A DNA stretch of 44,461 nt from the NCBI RefSeq assembly GCF_004000865.1, contig NZ_BIMB01000058.1, positions 1-44,461 on the forward strand, read 5' to 3'. Made by a program: the position numbers and the translations under genes. Of this stretch, positions 33,445 through 40,778 are shown piece after piece. The notes under the pieces are model-generated. The model was given only the letters and a program-made list of their open reading frames with translations. It was not told the DNA's origin and searched no databases. The stretch is from Paenibacillus elgii NBRC 100335 (GTDB taxonomy: Bacteria; Bacillota; Bacilli; Paenibacillales; NBRC-103111). The first letter of the stretch is position 1. The number at the start of each line of letters is the position of its first letter.

Positions 33445-34299
33445 ATGCCACTCGTTTCAATGAACGAATTTTTGCCTAAAGCAAAAGCGAACAAGTACGC
33501 AGTAGGTCAGTTCAATATGAATAACTTGGAATTTGCCCAAGCTATTACGGAAGCGGCGGAAGAATTGAAATCCCCGTTTATTTTCGGCGTATCCGAAGGC
33601 GCGCTGAAGTATATGGGCATCGAATTTACGGTAGCGATCGCAGAAGCTGCCGCTAAGAAATCCGGTCTTCCGATCGCCCTGCATCTTGACCATGGCAGCA
33701 GCTTCGAAGTCGCGATGAAATGTATCCGCGCAGGCTTCAGCTCCGTCATGTTCGACGGTTCCCATTATTCCTTTGAAGAAAATATCCGTCTGACCAAAGA
33801 AGTCGTGAAAGCTGCGCACGCGATGGGCGTATCCGTCGAAGGCGAGCTTGGAACGATCGGCGGCGTGGAAGACGACATTAGCGTAGATGAGTCCGCTGCC
33901 AACCTGGCGAAACCGGAAGAAGCGATCCGCTTCTATGAAGAGACAGGCGTCGACTGTCTGGCGATTGCAGTAGGTACGGCACACGGTATGTATGCCGGCG
34001 AACCAAACATCCATTTCGATATTATCGAGAAGGTATCCAAAGCGATTCCGGTTCCGGTTGTATTGCACGGCGGCTCCGGCGTACCGGACGAAATGATCCG
34101 CAAGTCCATCGAAGCCGGCGTAGGCAAAATCAACGTGAACACCGAGAATCAAGTGGCTTGTACGCAAACGATCCGCGAAGTTCTTAACAAAGACGCGAAA
34201 GTGTACGATCCTCGCAAATACCTCACTCCTGCCCGCAAAGCCATGGTTGAAGTGGTGAAATCCAAAATCCAGCTGTTCGGAAGCGCCAACCAAGCTTAA
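33445..34299 (+). CDS. fbaA: Class II fructose-1,6-bisphosphate aldolase
   Basis: The protein has 284 residues. Zinc-dependent aldolase motifs: HLDHGSSFE, SVMFDGSHYSFEENI, EGELGTIGG, AVGTAHGMY and VLHGGSGVPDE. It cleaves fructose-1,6-bisphosphate in glycolysis and runs in reverse in gluconeogenesis. AGGAGAG precedes the ATG. In Bacillus a transaldolase-like gene follows; here murA follows directly. Confidence 0.97.
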   Translation: MPLVSMNEFLPKAKANKYAVGQFNMNNLEFAQAITEAAEELKSPFIFGVSEGALKYMGIEFTVAIAEAAAKKSGLPIALHLDHGSSFEVAMKCIRAGFSSVMFDGSHYSFEENIRLTKEVVKAAHAMGVSVEGELGTIGGVEDDISVDESAANLAKPEEAIRFYEETGVDCLAIAVGTAHGMYAGEPNIHFDIIEKVSKAIPVPVVLHGGSGVPDEMIRKSIEAGVGKINVNTENQVACTQTIREVLNKDAKVYDPRKYLTPARKAMVEVVKSKIQLFGSANQA

Positions 34300-34310
34300 T
34301 CGACCACAGC

Positions 34311-34352
34311 GGGAAATACACCGGGATTCGGTGTATTTCCCTCTCTTCTTTT
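34311..34352 (+). terminator. fbaA terminator
   Basis: GGGAAATACACC pairs perfectly with GGTGTATTTCCC, followed by a pyrimidine-rich CTCTTCTTTT tract. Confidence 0.9.
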
Positions 34353-34439
34353 GTAAACGTAGGCACGGAACCCAACTTAGACGAGTTTGCACCTGACTGG
34401 TAATGCGTTAAAGCAGTGAAGTGGGAGGAAGAACAACGA

Positions 34440-35693
34440 ATGGAGAAATTGATGATCGCCGGTGGGCGCCCGCTGCGGGGAACGGTTCAAATCAGCGGGG
34501 CCAAGAATAGCGCGATTGCGCTTATTCCGGCCGCCATTTTATCGGAAACGGCTGTTACGCTCGATAATTTGCCTATCCTTAGCGACGTGGCGATTTATAC
34601 CGAGCTGCTTCAGGAACTCGGCGCATCGGTAGAATGGAGCGAGGATCAGATGATGATCGATCCGAGCCGGCTGTTATCCCGGCCGATGCCTAACGGGAAC
34701 GTGAAGAAGCTTAGAGCTTCCTATTATTTGATGGGGGCCTTGCTCGGGCGTTTCGGCGAGGCGACGATAGGTTTGCCTGGCGGCTGCAATTTCGAACCGC
34801 GGCCGATCGATCAGCATATCAAAGGTTTTGAGGCACTGGGGGCACGAATTACGAACGAAAACGGCGCCCTGCACATCCAAGCGAAGGAATTGCGCGGAGC
34901 CAAAATCTATCTGGACGTTGTCAGCGTAGGGGCGACGATTAACATCATGCTGGCGGCCTCGCGGGCCAAAGGCGTCACGACTATTGAAAATGCGGCAAAA
35001 GAGCCTGAAATTATAGATGTAGCTACACTTTTGAACTCCATGGGCGCCAAAATCAAAGGCGCAGGAACCGAAACGATCCGGATTGAGGGCGTTGATGCGC
35101 TGCACGGCTGCCGTCATTCGATCATTCCGGACCGCATTCAAGCAGGTACTTACATGATTGCCGCAGCGGCGACGCGCGGCGACGTCATTGTCGATAATGT
35201 CATCCCGAAGCATATGGAAGCTCTAACCGCCAAATTGCAGGAAATGGGCGTACATATTTACGAAATGGATGAATCGATCCGTGTAGTCGGACAGCCGGAA
35301 TACGAAGCCGTGGACGTGAAAGCGCTCGTATACCCCGGATTTGCGACCGACTTGCAGTCTCCGATGAGCAGTCTGCTTACGCAGACGCGCGGAGTCAGCA
35401 TTTTGAGCGACTACGTGTACAGCAACCGGTTCAAACATGTCCCGGAGCTCATGCGTATGGGGGCCAAAATCAAAGTGGAAGGCCGTTCCGCCGTTATTGA
35501 AGGCAGTCAGCTTAGCGCGGCCAAGGTCAAAGCGACCGATCTTCGCGCAGGCGCATCGCTGGTTATCGCCGGACTGACGGTTGCCGAGGGCGTTACGGAA
35601 ATTACCGGTGTTGAATACATCGACAGAGGCTACGATCATCTGGTAACCAATCTATCGAATTTAGGGGCGGAAGTTTGGCGGCAGAATGACTAA
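34440..35693 (+). CDS. murA: UDP-N-acetylglucosamine 1-carboxyvinyltransferase
   Basis: The protein has 417 residues from the ATG at 34440, behind GGGAGGA. EPSP-synthase-like fold: K22-N23 in GAKNSA, the active-site Cys116 in PGGCNFEPRPIDQH, and GVEYIDRGYDHL near the C-terminus. It adds enolpyruvate to UDP-GlcNAc, the first committed step of peptidoglycan synthesis; Cys116 is the fosfomycin target. The position before rho corresponds to the second Bacillus paralogue (MurAB/MurZ). Confidence 0.95.
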   Translation: MEKLMIAGGRPLRGTVQISGAKNSAIALIPAAILSETAVTLDNLPILSDVAIYTELLQELGASVEWSEDQMMIDPSRLLSRPMPNGNVKKLRASYYLMGALLGRFGEATIGLPGGCNFEPRPIDQHIKGFEALGARITNENGALHIQAKELRGAKIYLDVVSVGATINIMLAASRAKGVTTIENAAKEPEIIDVATLLNSMGAKIKGAGTETIRIEGVDALHGCRHSIIPDRIQAGTYMIAAAATRGDVIVDNVIPKHMEALTAKLQEMGVHIYEMDESIRVVGQPEYEAVDVKALVYPGFATDLQSPMSSLLTQTRGVSILSDYVYSNRFKHVPELMRMGAKIKVEGRSAVIEGSQLSAAKVKATDLRAGASLVIAGLTVAEGVTEITGVEYIDRGYDHLVTNLSNLGAEVWRQND

Positions 35694-35781
35694 GAACGGT
35701 ATAGATTTCTCCGAAATTGGGTAAGGCTAGAGTATATTTTGTGCTGGCTTGAAAAATTAATAGTTTGGTGGTTGAAAATTT

Positions 35782-37089
35782 ATGGATATGCATCTCGCTC
35801 AGCTTGAAGCGCTTAAGCTCACAGAGCTTTACAAGCTGGCTAAAAAACATCAAATCCCGTACTACGGCCAAATGAAGAAGAAGGAACTTATTTTTGCCAT
35901 TCTACGCGCACAGGCCGAGCAAAGCGGCTTGATGTTCATGGAGGGCGTGCTCGACGTCCTGCCGGAGGGCTTCGGTTTTCTGCGGCCGATCAACTATTTG
36001 CCGAGCTCGGAGGACATCTACATCTCCGCTTCGCAAATTCGCAGATTCGACCTGCGGTCCGGCGACGTCGTATCCGGCAAGTGCCGGCCTCCCAAGGAGA
36101 ACGAACGTTACTTCGGGCTGCTGCACGTGGAAGCCGTCAACGGCGAAGACCCGGATACGGCCTCGGAACGGCTGCACTTCGCAGCGCTCACTCCTCTTTA
36201 TCCGCAAAGGAAACTGGGTCTGGAAACCTCTCCTACGAAACTGTCCACCCGCTTGATGGATCTTCTGGCTCCTGTAGGCTTTGGCCAACGCGGCTTGATC
36301 GTAGCCCCGCCGAAAGCGGGAAAAACGCTGCTGCTCAAGGAAATCGCCAACAGCATCTCGACCAATCACCCGGATGTCAAGCTGTTCGTTCTCTTGATCG
36401 ACGAACGTCCGGAGGAGGTTACCGACATGCAGCGCTCCGTCAACGGGGAAGTGATCGCTTCCACCTTCGACGAGGTGCCGGAGAATCATATCAAGGTCGC
36501 GGAGCTAGTGCTGGAACGCGCACAGCGGCTTGTGGAGCATAAGAAGGACGTCGTGATTTTGCTGGATAGCATTACGCGTCTGGCGCGGGCTTACAACCTT
36601 GTCGTACCGCCGACGGGCCGGACGCTGTCCGGGGGGATCGATCCCGGGGCCTTCCACCGGCCGAAACGTTTCTTCGGCGCCGCGCGCAATATCGAAGAAG
36701 GCGGAAGCCTGACGATTCTCGCGACAGCCTTGATCGAAACCGGCTCGCGGATGGACGACGTCATCTATGAAGAATTTAAAGGAACCGGGAACCTGGAGCT
36801 GCATCTGGACCGCAAGCTGGCGGAACGCCGCATTTTTCCGGCTATCGATATCCGCCGCTCGGGTACGCGCCGCGAAGAAATGCTCCTGACGAAAGAAGAG
36901 CTCGACAAGGTATGGGCGATCCGCAAAGGAATGAACGATTCGCACGATTATATCGATGCGTTCCTCAAAAAATTCGCCGAGACGAAAACGAACCAAGAGT
37001 TTCTGGACACCCTCGATCCGAACGGCGGCAGCCCGCAATCGGGTGGAAGCGGCGGCGCATCCCGTCGGGTCAAGCACTCCGTCTCGTAG
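35782..37089 (+). CDS. rho: Transcription termination factor Rho
   Basis: The protein has 435 residues. An N-terminal LEALKLTELYKLAKKHQIPYYGQMKKKELIFAIL helical domain, an RNA-binding cold-shock-like domain (about 52-125), and a RecA-type ATPase with APPKAGKT (about 175-182), LLIDERPEEVTDM and LDSITRLARAYN. It is a hexameric RNA helicase that ends transcripts, mainly antisense and untranslated ones in Firmicutes. A Gly/Ser-rich C-terminal tail (about 413-430) is unusual but short. Confidence 0.97.
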   Translation: MDMHLAQLEALKLTELYKLAKKHQIPYYGQMKKKELIFAILRAQAEQSGLMFMEGVLDVLPEGFGFLRPINYLPSSEDIYISASQIRRFDLRSGDVVSGKCRPPKENERYFGLLHVEAVNGEDPDTASERLHFAALTPLYPQRKLGLETSPTKLSTRLMDLLAPVGFGQRGLIVAPPKAGKTLLLKEIANSISTNHPDVKLFVLLIDERPEEVTDMQRSVNGEVIASTFDEVPENHIKVAELVLERAQRLVEHKKDVVILLDSITRLARAYNLVVPPTGRTLSGGIDPGAFHRPKRFFGAARNIEEGGSLTILATALIETGSRMDDVIYEEFKGTGNLELHLDRKLAERRIFPAIDIRRSGTRREEMLLTKEELDKVWAIRKGMNDSHDYIDAFLKKFAETKTNQEFLDTLDPNGGSPQSGGSGGASRRVKHSVS

Positions 37090-37101
37090 AAGGAGGACCT
37101 T

Positions 37102-38379
37102 ATGAATCTGGTTTATGCGGACCGTGACGGCAACCTGTTCGACCATCCGGAATACACGGGCCTTGGCCGCAGCGGCGAGCTGGTGACGGAAATGATGGAA
37201 GACGAGCTGATTCCGCTGCCCGAAGGAGCCACTCTCGTCAGCTTGCCGGATACGCGGCCGATCGGCGTGCATAAGCAGACGGGCGAAATGCAGGTGATGC
37301 CGGGGGACTTCACCGCGGTCGGAGCCTTGCTGCCGCAGAGCTTTACCCGCCTGCTGCTGCCGGGTTATGTGAAGGCCGATAAGTCCAAAGTGCTGCCTTT
37401 GTTCGGCTATACGGCGGTTGTTTGGAAAGACGGCGGCTTCTACGTCGCAGCCGAGGCTTGCGACGATCCGGAGCGCTGGAACCCGCGCAACTGCGATCCC
37501 GACGAATTGGAGCTCGGAGTCAAGCGGATTCTTGGAGAGTACAAGGACAACCGGCTGTTTCAGCATTTGTCCAATTGTGCCCTCGGATACGAGTGCCTGA
37601 CGGCTTCCAATACGTTTTTGAACCGCTGGGAAGGGGCCGTTCCGGTCTCGTTCTCCTGCAATGCAGGCTGCTTCGGCTGCATCTCCGAGCAGCCGGATGA
37701 TAGCGGGTTTCCAGCGCCGCAGACGCGGATGAACTTCAAGCCCTCGACGGAAGAAGTCGTGCAGGTCATGCTGGAGCATTTGAAGACGCCGGAGAGCATC
37801 ATCAGCTTCGGGCAAGGCTGCGAAGGCGAACCGTCCACCCAAGCAAAAACGATCATCGAAGCGATCCGCGAAGTGCGGAGCCGCACGGATCTCGGCTACA
37901 TTAACATCAACACGAACGCCGGCTTGACCGATCATATCCGCGGCATCGTGGACGCCGGTCTCGACCTGATGCGCGTCAGTACGATCAGCGCGCTGGACGA
38001 CCATTACAACGCCTATTACAAGCCGCGCGGCTATACGCTGCGCAATGTCGAGAAATCGCTGCGCTACGCCGCCGACAAAGGGGTTGTCACGTCGATCAAC
38101 TATCTTATTTTCCCCGGAGTTACCGACCGGGAGGAAGAGATCGAAGCGATGATCGAATTCGCCCGCCGGACCGATCTGAAGCTGATCCAGCTGCGCAACC
38201 TGAACATCGACCCGGAGAGCTATTTGAGCCTCATTCCCCCAGCCCGGGGCGAACGGTACGGCATGAAGCAGATGCTGGAGATTTTCCGGGAGGAGCTGCC
38301 GGATGTCGTGCTCGGGTCGTATACGCACATTCCCGGCGAGCTGGCGGAACGGCGCAAGAAACAGTTGCAGCAAGGCTGA
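37102..38379 (+). CDS. Radical SAM protein of unknown function, rho-rpmE linked
   Basis: The protein has 425 residues, with AGAAGGAGG before the ATG and only 12 bp after rho. The iron-sulfur site CNAGCFGC (C186, C190, C193; Cx3Cx2C) is preceded by an unusual 180-residue N-terminal domain with scattered cysteines (C120, C131, C159, C165). The core shows radical SAM strands (SIISFGQGCEGEPS, GYININTNAGL, LDLMRVSTISA, TSINYLIFPGVTD). Substrate unknown; the position in a transcription/translation operon suggests, but does not prove, an RNA or ribosome-related modification. Confidence 0.88.
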   Translation: MNLVYADRDGNLFDHPEYTGLGRSGELVTEMMEDELIPLPEGATLVSLPDTRPIGVHKQTGEMQVMPGDFTAVGALLPQSFTRLLLPGYVKADKSKVLPLFGYTAVVWKDGGFYVAAEACDDPERWNPRNCDPDELELGVKRILGEYKDNRLFQHLSNCALGYECLTASNTFLNRWEGAVPVSFSCNAGCFGCISEQPDDSGFPAPQTRMNFKPSTEEVVQVMLEHLKTPESIISFGQGCEGEPSTQAKTIIEAIREVRSRTDLGYININTNAGLTDHIRGIVDAGLDLMRVSTISALDDHYNAYYKPRGYTLRNVEKSLRYAADKGVVTSINYLIFPGVTDREEEIEAMIEFARRTDLKLIQLRNLNIDPESYLSLIPPARGERYGMKQMLEIFREELPDVVLGSYTHIPGELAERRKKQLQQG

Positions 38380-38394
38380 CGGACGTGTTATAAT
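38365..38394 (+). promoter_or_regulatory. rpmE promoter (extended -10)
   Basis: TTGCAG (38365-38370, inside the end of the radical SAM gene), 18-bp spacer, TGT-TATAAT (38386-38394). Confidence 0.65.
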
Positions 38395-38462
38395 CGCTCA
38401 TGTGTGTTTAATTGATAACTCTGATTCACATGGTGTTTCAGGGCAAAAGAGGTGAAAGGGCA

Positions 38463-38660
38463 ATGAAAACAGCGATTCATCCGACTTATCATCAAACGAC
38501 GGTTACTTGCGCATGCGGTAACACGTTTGAAACGGGATCCATTAAGCAAAATCTTCGTGTAGAGATTTGCTCCGCTTGCCACCCGTTCTTTACCGGGAAG
38601 CAAAAATTTGTGGATGCCGGCGGTCGCGTCGATAAATTCAAAAAGAAATACGGCATGTAA
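38463..38660 (+). CDS. rpmE: 50S ribosomal protein L31 (zinc-binding type)
   Basis: The protein has 65 residues, full length. The zinc ligands of the C+ form are present (C16, C18, C36, C39). The usual TCACGNTFETGS and VEICSACHPFFTGKQKFVDAGGRVDKFKKKYG segments confirm it. It bridges the ribosomal subunits. AGAGGTGAAAGG precedes the ATG. No Zur-like site was noticed. Confidence 0.97.
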   Translation: MKTAIHPTYHQTTVTCACGNTFETGSIKQNLRVEICSACHPFFTGKQKFVDAGGRVDKFKKKYGM

Positions 38661-38692
38661 TTTGTTGCCAGCAGCATAACGGCATAAGCGCG

Positions 38693-38739
38693 CCTCCTGT
38701 GGCTATCCTAAGATCATCCGATCTTAGAGCTGCAGGAGG
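38693..38739 (+). promoter_or_regulatory. Long hairpin burying the ribosome binding site of the lipoprotein gene
   Basis: CCTCCTG (38693-38699) pairs with CAGGAGG (38733-38739), which is the ribosome binding site. Two G-U pairs, GCT/AGC, a 3-base bulge and CTAAGAT/ATCTTAG with a 6-base loop continue the stem. It could also serve as rpmE terminator, though only GTTTT follows. Confidence 0.6.
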
Positions 38740-38748
38740 TGTTTTCAT

Positions 38749-39138
38749 TTGTTAAGATCGCTTGCCGTTCTGTTGAGCGCAGCTTTGGCATTGTCCGGGC
38801 TTGCGGCGTGTCAGCAGCAGAAGTTTTCCAAAAACTCCGCGACGCATACCCGGGACGGCATACTTGGGATTACCGAGACGAACCCGAATATGCCGCTCAG
38901 TGCCAGTTTCCGAACATACCCTGATGATGTGCGCGTCATGCAGAATGCGATTGGCCAACGATTTCCGAACGTCAGCATCACGAGCATCAGCTTGAATGGG
39001 CCGACCGCTTACGTTCGTTTGAATGCTCCCGCCCATACCCCGCCGGAAGAAATCGAACGGATTCGGCAGGGGGCTTCCGAAGTTTTGGCCTTCGCCGCGC
39101 CGAGATATAATGCTAACGTTACCGTTACTGCTAAATAA
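38749..39138 (+). CDS. Small lipoprotein (YhcN/YlaJ-like)
   Basis: The protein has 129 residues from a TTG start 9 bases after GGAGG. Signal peptide with lipobox LAAC (Cys at about 21). The rest (DDVRVMQNAIGQRFPNVSITSISLNGPTAYVRLNAPAH...) resembles the sporulation lipoprotein domain of YhcN/YlaJ, usually found in the spore inner membrane; the assignment is tentative. The ribosome binding site lies in a hairpin. Confidence 0.75.
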   Translation: MLRSLAVLLSAALALSGLAACQQQKFSKNSATHTRDGILGITETNPNMPLSASFRTYPDDVRVMQNAIGQRFPNVSITSISLNGPTAYVRLNAPAHTPPEEIERIRQGASEVLAFAAPRYNANVTVTAK

Positions 39139-39148
39139 CCCCTTGAGG

Positions 39149-39177
39149 TTGCTATTTGGACATGAATCGACTATACT
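39149..39177 (+). promoter_or_regulatory. SRP RNA promoter
   Basis: TTGCTA (39149-39154), 17-bp spacer, TATACT (39172-39177), 6-7 bases before the predicted RNA start. Confidence 0.7.
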
Positions 39178-39182
39178 TATCT

Positions 39183-39453
39183 ATGCCGTGCTAGACGGGG
39201 AGGTAGCGGTGCCCTGTAACCCGCAATCCGCTGTAGCGGGGTCGAACGCCTATTCGCGGTATTGCGATGTAAGGTTTGGGTTTTAAAGTTGGTGTTGAGA
39301 GTCGGGTCCTCCGCAATGGATGCCTGTGAATCTGGTCAGGTCCGGAAGGAAGCAGCCATAAGCAGGAAGTTTCATGTGCCGGAGGGTGGCCTAACTTGAG
39401 CTGACGATAAAAATTCCACTTGGATCGTAATATCAAGGTAGGTGCGCGGTTTC
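39183..39453 (+). ncRNA. scr: Signal recognition particle RNA, large Bacillus type (scRNA)
   Basis: The RNA is about 270 nt. The 5' end GCCGTGCTAGACGGGGAGGT and the Alu-type domain, then the S domain with GGTCAGGTCCGGAAGGAAGC (the Ffh-binding helix 8 loop with GGAA tetraloop and AGCAGC) are unmistakable. The terminal GGTGCGCGGT can pair with the 5' GCCGTGC. It forms the core of the signal recognition particle with Ffh. In Bacillus it also lies just before dnaX. Confidence 0.95.
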
Positions 39454-39471
39454 CTAATATTAAAAAACAAT

Positions 39472-39519
39472 AACACCAAGATCATGAGCTGTAAAAGCTT
39501 GTCGAACTTGGTGTTTTTT
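39472..39519 (+). terminator. Terminator after SRP RNA
   Basis: AACACCAAG pairs with CTTGGTGTT, with an inner AGCT/AGCT pairing, then TTTTTT. Confidence 0.85.
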
Positions 39520-39645
39520 TGTATTTGGCAGAAGGAAAATGAAAAAATTAGGAGAATTGTATACTAAAGTTAACCAGGCTAAGTAAACCATAATCATACA
39601 CCCATTGCGCTCGGCTATCCGCTGATTAATGGGGGGAGGAAGACG

Positions 39646-40707
39646 ATGCGGCACGAACTGACCTTGCTTCAACGCTTTGCCGGCATATTCCTTAGGGACG
39701 TGAATCTGGGAGTGATGCTGATTAATACCGAATTTGAGCTCATCGATATCAGCGACATGGCTTGCCGCGTGCTGGGGTTAGAAAGAGAAAAGGTACTCCA
39801 CCAAGCGCTGGACTCCATTTTTGCCGATCTGCCTGCCGAGCACTGGCTGGTACAGCGGAGTATATTGGACGGGATGGTCGTGCGCAACCATGCCTTGTCC
39901 TGGACCAATAACCAGGAGCGATACGAGCTGCTGGTCGATTCCAGTGTGCTTCGGGATGAGGACGAGCGGATCGTCGGCGCTTATCTTATTTTCAAGGACG
40001 TCACCAACCTGCGTTCTCTTGAGGAACAGGTTCAGCGAAGCGACCGTCTGGCGATGATCGGCCAAATCGCTGCGGGCACGGCCCATGAAATCCGCAACCC
40101 GCTCACGTCGATCAAGGGCTTTTTGCAAGTACTTCGCAAAACCTTTCAAGAACAGGGCATGGAGCGCGAAGACGGGTATACCGTAGTGATGCTGAAAGAA
40201 ATCAATCGGATCAACGAGCTGGTCAACGAATTTTTGCTGCTCGGCAAGCCGAAGAACGTTACATACGATGAAGTGGATATCTCCGAAGTGCTCCGTGACA
40301 TTTTGCCTATTATCAATAACGAAGCGATCCTGCACCGGGTCGTCGTTCAATATGAGTCGCACTACGGCTTGCCGCATGTGGTCGCGGACCGTGAGATGCT
40401 GAAGCAGGTGTTTCTCAATATCAGCAAAAATGGAATCGAAGCGATGGGAGAAGGGGGTATTTTGACGGTAAGCGAGAAAGTCGATTTGGAGCAACGCTTG
40501 GTCAATATCGAGATTCATGATACCGGTCCGGGCATCCCTGCCTATGTGATTGATAAAATTTTCGATCCGTTCTTTACGACCAAAGCGGAAGGAACGGGAC
40601 TGGGCTTGTCGGTCTGCCAGCGGATCATTCACGATATTGGAGGGCATATCCGGGTATCGTCCAAGGGGTACGGCACGACGTTCACCGTCAGCATTCCGTT
40701 TCCTTAA
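39646..40707 (+). CDS. Soluble PAS-domain sensor histidine kinase
   Basis: The protein has 353 residues behind GGGGGGAGGA. PAS domain (about 12-120: LGVMLINTEFELIDISDMACRVLGLE), HisKA with the phosphoacceptor His147 (GTAHEIRNPLTSIKGFL), and an HATPase domain with NISKNGIEAM (N box), DTGPGIP (G1) and GTGLGLS (G2). No membrane segment. The H-box and following sequence resemble sporulation kinases, and no response regulator is adjacent. It could therefore phosphorylate Spo0F; this is inference. Confidence 0.9.
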   Translation: MRHELTLLQRFAGIFLRDVNLGVMLINTEFELIDISDMACRVLGLEREKVLHQALDSIFADLPAEHWLVQRSILDGMVVRNHALSWTNNQERYELLVDSSVLRDEDERIVGAYLIFKDVTNLRSLEEQVQRSDRLAMIGQIAAGTAHEIRNPLTSIKGFLQVLRKTFQEQGMEREDGYTVVMLKEINRINELVNEFLLLGKPKNVTYDEVDISEVLRDILPIINNEAILHRVVVQYESHYGLPHVVADREMLKQVFLNISKNGIEAMGEGGILTVSEKVDLEQRLVNIEIHDTGPGIPAYVIDKIFDPFFTTKAEGTGLGLSVCQRIIHDIGGHIRVSSKGYGTTFTVSIPFP

Positions 40708-40719
40708 AAGCGACGCGGC

Positions 40720-40748
40720 TTCAATCCTTCCTCCAAGTGTAGTATAAT
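40720..40748 (+). promoter_or_regulatory. Putative dnaX promoter
   Basis: TTCAAT (40720-40725), 17-bp spacer, TATAAT (40743-40748). The -35 is poor. Confidence 0.4.
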
Positions 40749-40778
40749 AGACGACAAACAATCATTGGAGAGGGCAAG

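Noticed and set aside
36505..38373. A 622-codon open frame on the minus strand opposite rho and the radical SAM gene
   Set aside because: Lies wholly opposite two well-supported genes. Composition (Arg/His/Gln/Leu-rich, no motif) is that of an antisense shadow in GC-rich DNA.
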